Positions 5,790 through 10,280 of a stretch of 10,280 bases of DNA are shown here, in pieces. The stretch is from positions 1 to 10,280 of the forward strand of contig JAAZGN010000208.1 of NCBI GenBank assembly GCA_012511185.1, given 5' to 3'. The translations under genes and the position numbers were made by a program. The notes beneath the pieces are model-generated. The model saw only the letters and a program-made list of their open reading frames with translations. It was not told where the DNA came from and ran no database searches. Origin of the DNA: Clostridiaceae bacterium. GTDB lineage: Bacteria > Bacillota > Clostridia > Saccharofermentanales > DTU023. The stretch's first letter is position 1. Each line of letters opens with the position of its first letter.

Positions 5790-7853
5790 CTAATCCCAAT
5801 CGTCCCAGTCATCCCAGTCATCCCAATCGTCGCCTCCTGAAAAGCCGCCCAGGGCTTCCGGATTGATGCCAAGCTTCTCGAGTGCCTCCGTAAGGCGCTC
5901 GGAGACGCGCTCGTCGGACATGAGCTCCTCCATGGCGTCGTCATCGCTTATATTGTAGTAATCGGCCGGCATTTCATTCGGGAAAGAGATCTCCTTGTCC
6001 GGCAAGGCATGGTGGTCGATCCCCATGGTGATCGATAGGAGCTCGTCATCTAAGGGGAACCTGATCTCCACACTGGCGATCAGGTGATCAAGCCCGGCCT
6101 TTGATTCAATTTTGCCGGCGTAGCTGATGGTCACCGACTCGAAATCACTCATGAACAAATCGCCGAAACCTTTTAGCGTCATGGAGATCCTGCCAACGGG
6201 ATAAGGCGTATCCCCGGATTTTATCAGGCCGAAATCGCTGAACGTGCCCTTGATGACTTCTTCCAACGATGCGGGGTTGTCCCAGTCCATTCCGCTGACA
6301 TTGATAGAGAAATCTCCCGTACGAAGTTCCCCTTCCATAGTAAAGAAAGCCACGTATTTAATACCGAAATCGTCGGGCGTACCGAGCTCATAAAGCTGCG
6401 CGTGTCTTTTCCCATCTGTGACATGCAAACATGCCAGCTTGGTCTTTTCCTCCCATACGCCTTCACTCTTGGTAAAAATCAGTTCTTCACCGACAGGCTT
6501 GTTCTTCTTATCGACGTAAAGCTTTCGCCTCGCTTCAATCGCATAGTCTCCGGAATTACGGTCGATATCATCGATGGCGGCTTCGATTTCTTCAAGAAAC
6601 AGGTCGTAAAGATCTTCATCGTATGCGTTACCCGGCATGGGTACCGTCTGTGCCAGACTGGTCAGAAAATCCTCCAATCCCCTATGATCGCGCAGGTAAG
6701 TCAGAATTTCCTTTGCCATGGCGGGGAAGCTGTCAGCAGGTACGATCAGCTCGTAATAATCCAGGATCTGGCTGACGTCCCCGATGGTCAATGTCTCACC
6801 TTTCACCATCTCAGGTTTGTCGGCGTATTTAATAAAGATTTCCTTCAGGTCGTCAACCATTTGATCCAGTTTATCGCCGGTCAGGCTATCGAGCTTGTCG
6901 CGCATGCCTGTCATGTCAAACAAATCACCCTGGCTGTCCGTCAAATCTTCCAAATCCTCGGGAGACAGAGCCAAAGGCTTATCTAAAATTTCAGGCAGGG
7001 AGAGAATGTAATAATCCCCGACATTGTAGATCTCGACCCCCAGGGCTTCCCCTGCTTCGCCCCGCCTACCGAGTCCCAGGCGGGTACGGAAATGCGCGGG
7101 ATCCCCGCCCGCATCAACCCTGGTCTCCAGCTGGAGGCGCAGGCTCGAAAGGAGGGTCAGGATCTCTGCCAGCTCCTCCGGCATGGCGTCGGACTTGACA
7201 TCGAAGGTCAAATCGGTCACGGAGCCGGTTTTTTTCTGACTCAACAAGTCTCCGGCCATTGCTCTTATGTTGTAGAGCATTGAGTCTTCTGGAATCAGGC
7301 TGGATGCCGCCTCGGCCTGCCTCCATTTCTTTTCCGTGGACGAGAAGAGGTTCCGGATCTGATCGCCAAAAACGAACCAGGAGCCGGCCAGCAGACCCAG
7401 AATCACAAGGACAATGATGACGGGGATATACCAGCGCTTCTTGCGACGCGGAGCCGGAGCCGCCGCACCATAGGCGTAAGAAGGATAGGGCGCAGGGGCC
7501 TGAGCGTATGGCTGTGGTGATTGCGCGGCTTGATAGGGATAAGGAACTTGCTGTGGGGGGGGCACGCTATAACCGTAAGGTGGCTGCGGAACAGACGGCG
7601 GCTCATAATAGCTGGGTACCGCAGGCGGTTCTCCTGCCGATACAGCTTCAGCCGGCCCGGCTACTGCCACTTCCCCCATTTCGGCTTCTTCCCTTTCCAG
7701 TTCCGGGAGGGCAGGCTCAACCGGCTCTACTTCGGTGGATGCCATGACAGCTTCCACTTCTTGTGAGGGTTGTGGCCTTACCCGGAAACCACATTGGGAA
7801 CAGAAACTGGCGTCCGCGGGCAACTCCGCACCGCACTGTTGACAGTATTTCAT
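5790..7853 (-). CDS. Zinc-ribbon single-pass membrane protein with large outside domain and (DDW)4 tail
   Basis: I do not recognise a named family for the whole 687-residue protein. Visible parts in order: a zinc ribbon CQQC...CSQC (Cys 4, 7, 18, 21) at the N-terminus; a Glu/Ala/Val-rich stretch (30-75); a Pro/Tyr/Gln-rich linker (76-134); a basic stop RRKKR (136-140); one membrane segment (about 142-162); then about 510 residues, likely outside, rich in acidic residues with alternating helical and strand-like parts and only one Cys; and a C-terminal tail DDWDDWDDWDDWD. There is no signal peptide, so the ribbon should be cytoplasmic and the long C-terminal part external. The ATG has an excellent ribosome site (AGGAGGA, 7861-7867, 7 bases away) and an extended -10 promoter upstream. 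It is the first gene of the ABC cluster, with 24 bases to the ATPase. I infer an accessory, sensor or substrate-binding role in the exporter; this is unproven. Confidence 0.85.
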   Translation of the reverse strand: MKYCQQCGAELPADASFCSQCGFRVRPQPSQEVEAVMASTEVEPVEPALPELEREEAEMGEVAVAGPAEAVSAGEPPAVPSYYEPPSVPQPPYGYSVPPPQQVPYPYQAAQSPQPYAQAPAPYPSYAYGAAAPAPRRKKRWYIPVIIVLVILGLLAGSWFVFGDQIRNLFSSTEKKWRQAEAASSLIPEDSMLYNIRAMAGDLLSQKKTGSVTDLTFDVKSDAMPEELAEILTLLSSLRLQLETRVDAGGDPAHFRTRLGLGRRGEAGEALGVEIYNVGDYYILSLPEILDKPLALSPEDLEDLTDSQGDLFDMTGMRDKLDSLTGDKLDQMVDDLKEIFIKYADKPEMVKGETLTIGDVSQILDYYELIVPADSFPAMAKEILTYLRDHRGLEDFLTSLAQTVPMPGNAYDEDLYDLFLEEIEAAIDDIDRNSGDYAIEARRKLYVDKKNKPVGEELIFTKSEGVWEEKTKLACLHVTDGKRHAQLYELGTPDDFGIKYVAFFTMEGELRTGDFSINVSGMDWDNPASLEEVIKGTFSDFGLIKSGDTPYPVGRISMTLKGFGDLFMSDFESVTISYAGKIESKAGLDHLIASVEIRFPLDDELLSITMGIDHHALPDKEISFPNEMPADYYNISDDDAMEELMSDERVSERLTEALEKLGINPEALGGFSGGDDWDDWDDWDDWD
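5793..5831 (-). repeat. Tandem 9-base repeat encoding the (DDW)4 D tail
   Basis: Four GAY-GAY-TGG units plus a closing GAT stand directly before the TAG stop. The units differ only at the third positions of the Asp codons, so the amino-acid pattern is exact while the DNA has begun to diverge. The repeat follows GGFSGG, a flexible Gly/Ser stretch. Such short repeats can change copy number by slippage. Confidence 0.95.
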
Positions 7854-7860
7854 GGGTATC

Positions 7861-7908
7861 TCCTCCTAACAGGCACCCTGTGTGCCGGATCACAAAAGAA
7901 ACCGGCAC
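7861..7908 (-). promoter_or_regulatory. Leader with two mutually exclusive hairpins next to the ribosome site
   Basis: In the transcript sense, segment 1 GTGCCGG (7902-7908) can pair with segment 2 CCGGCAC (7882-7888) through 7 perfect pairs with a 13-base loop. Segment 2 can instead pair through GGCAC with segment 3 GTGCC (7872-7876), 5 pairs with a 5-base loop. Segment 3 ends only four bases before the ribosome site AGGAGGA (7861-7867), so the choice of hairpin could affect access to it. The pairings are exact; a regulatory role is inference, and no known riboswitch or T-box was recognised. Confidence 0.35.
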
Positions 7909-7977
7909 GGCTTACTTTTTGACAACATACCACCGAGTGCTGCTCAGGCAACTTGTTCCTGAACAGGTTCTCGCTTG

Positions 7978-7986
7978 ATTATACCA
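7978..7986 (-). promoter_or_regulatory. Extended -10 promoter (TGGTATAAT) for the zinc-ribbon/ABC operon
   Basis: Minus-sense TGG-TATAAT is a perfect extended -10 element (TGn plus consensus TATAAT). No match to TTGACA is seen 16-18 bases upstream, which is acceptable for extended -10 promoters. Transcription would start near 7971, giving a leader of about 118 bases. TTGGTA/TACCAA (8017-8022 and 7982-7987) form an inverted repeat that overlaps the -10, and GTTC-CT-GAAC-AG-GTTC (7955-7970) lies right after the predicted start; either could be an operator. This promoter separates the ABC cluster from nrdJ. No clear terminator for nrdJ is visible between 7984 and 8031. Confidence 0.65.
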
Positions 7987-8031
7987 ACTAACTGGCTGGC
8001 AGGACCGGATCGTCTCTTGGTACAACGGGAT

Positions 8032-10280
8032 TTAGGAACAGCCCGTTGTTTCTCCGCAATCCAGACAGACCTTGCAGGTTCCGTTTTTGACCATGCGGGT
8101 GCCCGAGCAGTTCGGACAGACCGACCCGTCATGAAGCCGCTGACCTGTTCTGCTCGCCTCACGCGCTTTTTCGTGGATGAAGTCGTCCATGCTGATCTGA
8201 AACCTTGTGGCCTTGCTCTCGCCGCTGCCCTCTCCTCCTGGCAGCCCCTCTGGCTTGACCTGGACACGCGTAAAGTCCCCCGCTTCAATGTCGAGCACTT
8301 TGCTGATCAGATCGGAGACCGATGTGCAGTATTTGATGTAGGGGCGGCGCTGGACAAAGCCGTACGGTTCGTATTTCTGACCCCGCAACATCTTGGAGAT
8401 GGCTTCGGGCCTGATGCCATACTGGAGCATAACGGAAATGGTTTTGGACAGCGAATTCAGAAGGCCGGTAATCAGGGTGCCTTCGCGGTCAGTCGTCATG
8501 AAAAGCTCCGTTATAGCCCCCTCTTCATCCCTGTTGACGGTAATGTAGACCTTGACATCCTCGATCTGAGCCGGATGGGTAGTCCCCGTCCGGATCCCGT
8601 AGGGTTTGACCCGCCCGTGAACCCATTCGCCGCGATCAAGCTTCTCATTGCATTCATCGAGCTCTTCCCTGGCCTTTTTGGCGACATGGAGCAAATCCTG
8701 GTAGGTCAGATCCTCCAGGGGGAGATCCTGGCTTTCGACACCCGCCAGCCGGATGTTGAGGGGTTGGGCATACTTGGAGCCGTCGCGATAGAGCGTGATC
8801 CCTTTGATCCCCTGACTCCATGAGGACAAAACAACATCAGCGAAATCCTGGACGGTCGCCTCCCTGGGGAGGTTGACCGTCTTTGAAACAGCACCCGAGA
8901 TGAGCGGCGTGATGGCCGCTACCATGCCGACGTGGCCCTGCCAGGGGAGATACCGTTCACCGCTGCCGCATTGATTGGCGGTATCAAAGATGGCCAGGTC
9001 CTCATCCTTGAGAAAAGGCGCGCCTTCAATCTTTCCGTCCAGTATCATGCCATCGTCGCCCTCGCGCATGATATAGGCGACGATGGCCTCCCGCTCTTCC
9101 CTGGAATAGCCGCGCGCGGCCAATCCCTCTTCGACGACGGGATTGACCAGTTTCATCAAGCCTCCGCCCGCAAGCTTTTTGTAGACGACATGGGAGAAAA
9201 AGGGTTCGATACTGGTCGCGGCACAGTCCATGGCAAAAGAGATTGTGCCGGTGGGGGCCATGACAGAAACCTGGGCGTTGCGGTATCCGTGCTCCCCGCC
9301 CCAGGTCTCCGCTCTGGTCCAGCTCTCCTTCAAGGCCTCAGAAAGCGGGCCGGAACCCCTTTGTTCAAGAAGCTGGTGGTCGACGACGGGGAGCTGGTAG
9401 CCGATGGCTTCCGCTTCGTCTGTTCTGACACCGGCAGCCCGGCTGTGGTTGCGGATGACCCGCAGCATATGGTCGCGGTTTTTTTCATAATGGATAAAAG
9501 GCGTGAGCTGCTGAGCCATGACGGCGGAAATCGCGTAACTCTGGCCGGTCAGTATCCCGGCAAGGGCGCCGCCAATGGCGCGCGCCTCCGCCGAGTCATA
9601 GGGAATTCCGACGCTCATGAACAAGGAGGCCAGGTTGGCCAGGCCAAGCCCCGTCGCGCGAAAAGCCCAGGTTTTGCGCGCGATGGCAGGCGTAGGGAAC
9701 TGTCCCCAGTGAATGGAAGCCTCCAGGGCCAGCTGGGCGATGGTGAACAGGTGGAGATAAGCCCCGGTGTCAAAGGTGTGCAGGCCGGGATCGAAGAAGC
9801 GCATGATATTGATGGAGGCCAGGTTGCAGCTGGTGTCATCGAGAAAAGCGTATTCCCCGCAGGGATTGGTCGAGTTGATGCGGTTGTGCCTGGCGGTCAG
9901 GTCACCGTCCTCCCCGGCGGGGCAGGTATGCCAGGCGTTGAAGGTGTCATCGAACTGCGGAGCCGGGTCGGCGCACCGCCAGGCTGATTTGTTGAAGATC
10001 TCCCAAAGGTGGCTGACGCGGACCGGGCGGTCGACGCTCGAATCGCGCCGGCCGCGCAGAATAATGGTCGATGTGGGGTCGCGGTCGAGCTGGACCACTT
10101 TTTGCATGAATTCGTCATTGAAGCGAACTGAATTATTCGAGTTTTGACCGGAAACAGTCTGGTAGGCCTCTCCGTCAATGTCGGCGGCGTAGCCCATCTT
10201 GGCCAGGGCGATCACCTTGTCTTCTTCCCGGGCCTTCCAGGTAATAAAGTCTTCAATCTCCGGATGATCGATGTCAAGAC
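8032..10280 (-). CDS. nrdJ: Adenosylcobalamin-dependent (class II) ribonucleoside-diphosphate reductase, 5' part outside window
   Basis: NrdJ reduces ribonucleotides to deoxyribonucleotides with a radical generated from adenosylcobalamin, with or without oxygen. About 749 codons are visible and the frame stays open to the window edge (…DHPEIEDFITWKAREEDKVIALAKMGY), so the GTG at 10213-10215 is internal, not the start. The radical-site motif NPCGE (Cys codon 9859-9861) lies 11 residues before SCNL (Cys codon 9826-9828), the spacing of Cys322/Cys333 in the Thermotoga enzyme; the partner Cys is in AWRCADP (9973-9975). APTGTISFAMDC, SGAVSKTVNLP and GIKGITLYRDGSK are the expected barrel motifs. 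A TSCPD-type domain follows (around IEDVKVYITVNRDEEG), then a C-terminal Cys cluster CPNC…CKVC…CG…GCS that ferries reducing equivalents. The change from the usual GDPG to ADPA after the first Cys is mild. CobO in this window makes the cofactor. Stop TAA at 8032-8034. Confidence 0.96.
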   Translation of the reverse strand, partial: LDIDHPEIEDFITWKAREEDKVIALAKMGYAADIDGEAYQTVSGQNSNNSVRFNDEFMQKVVQLDRDPTSTIILRGRRDSSVDRPVRVSHLWEIFNKSAWRCADPAPQFDDTFNAWHTCPAGEDGDLTARHNRINSTNPCGEYAFLDDTSCNLASINIMRFFDPGLHTFDTGAYLHLFTIAQLALEASIHWGQFPTPAIARKTWAFRATGLGLANLASLFMSVGIPYDSAEARAIGGALAGILTGQSYAISAVMAQQLTPFIHYEKNRDHMLRVIRNHSRAAGVRTDEAEAIGYQLPVVDHQLLEQRGSGPLSEALKESWTRAETWGGEHGYRNAQVSVMAPTGTISFAMDCAATSIEPFFSHVVYKKLAGGGLMKLVNPVVEEGLAARGYSREEREAIVAYIMREGDDGMILDGKIEGAPFLKDEDLAIFDTANQCGSGERYLPWQGHVGMVAAITPLISGAVSKTVNLPREATVQDFADVVLSSWSQGIKGITLYRDGSKYAQPLNIRLAGVESQDLPLEDLTYQDLLHVAKKAREELDECNEKLDRGEWVHGRVKPYGIRTGTTHPAQIEDVKVYITVNRDEEGAITELFMTTDREGTLITGLLNSLSKTISVMLQYGIRPEAISKMLRGQKYEPYGFVQRRPYIKYCTSVSDLISKVLDIEAGDFTRVQVKPEGLPGGEGSGESKATRFQISMDDFIHEKAREASRTGQRLHDGSVCPNCSGTRMVKNGTCKVCLDCGETTGCS

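Noticed and set aside
7882..7920. Intrinsic terminator on the + strand (GTGCCGG/CCGGCAC hairpin then TTTTT)
   Set aside because: The T-run starts 7 bases after the stem and no + strand gene ends here; the hairpin makes more sense in the leader of the minus-strand gene.
7955..7970. LexA-like site from GAAC/GTTC repeats
   Set aside because: The Gram-positive LexA box needs GAAC and GTTC four bases apart; here the spacing is two, so only an unspecific repeat is supported.
8932..9987. 351-codon open frame on the + strand, with a 282-codon one at 7975-8823
   Set aside because: Both mirror nrdJ in the opposite strand, show no family motifs and have no promoter or ribosome site; they are coding shadows.

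Overview
The window looks like a chromosomal segment of a Gram-positive, anaerobic, moderately GC-rich bacterium, most likely a Clostridia-type Firmicute. The reasons are strong AGGAGG-type ribosome sites, a double-CxxC zinc-ribbon membrane protein of a style common in Firmicutes, an oxygen-indifferent B12-dependent ribonucleotide reductase, and a GuaA whose ATP-pyrophosphatase half reads like the Firmicutes form. This placement is inference from sequence style, not from a search.

Layout. Positions 1-331 (+) carry the 3' end of an IS110-family transposase, followed by a gene-free stretch (332-788) with several hairpins that may be the right end of the element, possibly including its guide (bridge/seek) RNA. 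Everything else is on the minus strand. Reading in the direction of transcription: nrdJ (5' part beyond the window, ends 8032); a 178-base spacer with a perfect extended -10 promoter and a leader with two competing hairpins; a four-gene cluster encoding a zinc-ribbon membrane protein with a (DDW)4 tail (5790-7853), an ABC ATPase (5085-5765) and two different ABC-2 permeases (3851-5074 and 2709-3854); a 70-base spacer with an inverted repeat and possible -10; then cobO (2081-2638) and guaA (789-2066), which converges on the IS element.

How the genes fit together. NrdJ needs adenosylcobalamin and CobO makes it, so two genes of one cofactor route flank the ABC cluster. CobO and GuaA are spaced like an operon. 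The zinc-ribbon protein and the three ABC genes are tightly spaced (24-base gap, 10-base gap, 4-base overlap) and probably form one membrane export or remodelling unit of unknown substrate.

Most notable points. GuaA is 425 residues instead of about 510-525: its ATP-pyrophosphatase and dimerisation domains look intact, but the N-terminal glutaminase domain is cut to about 105 residues and lacks the Cys and His-Glu catalytic residues, so the enzyme should depend on free ammonia or a separate glutaminase. The zinc-ribbon/(DDW)4/ABC-2 cluster is the best candidate for an undescribed system. No tRNA, rRNA or CRISPR array is visible.
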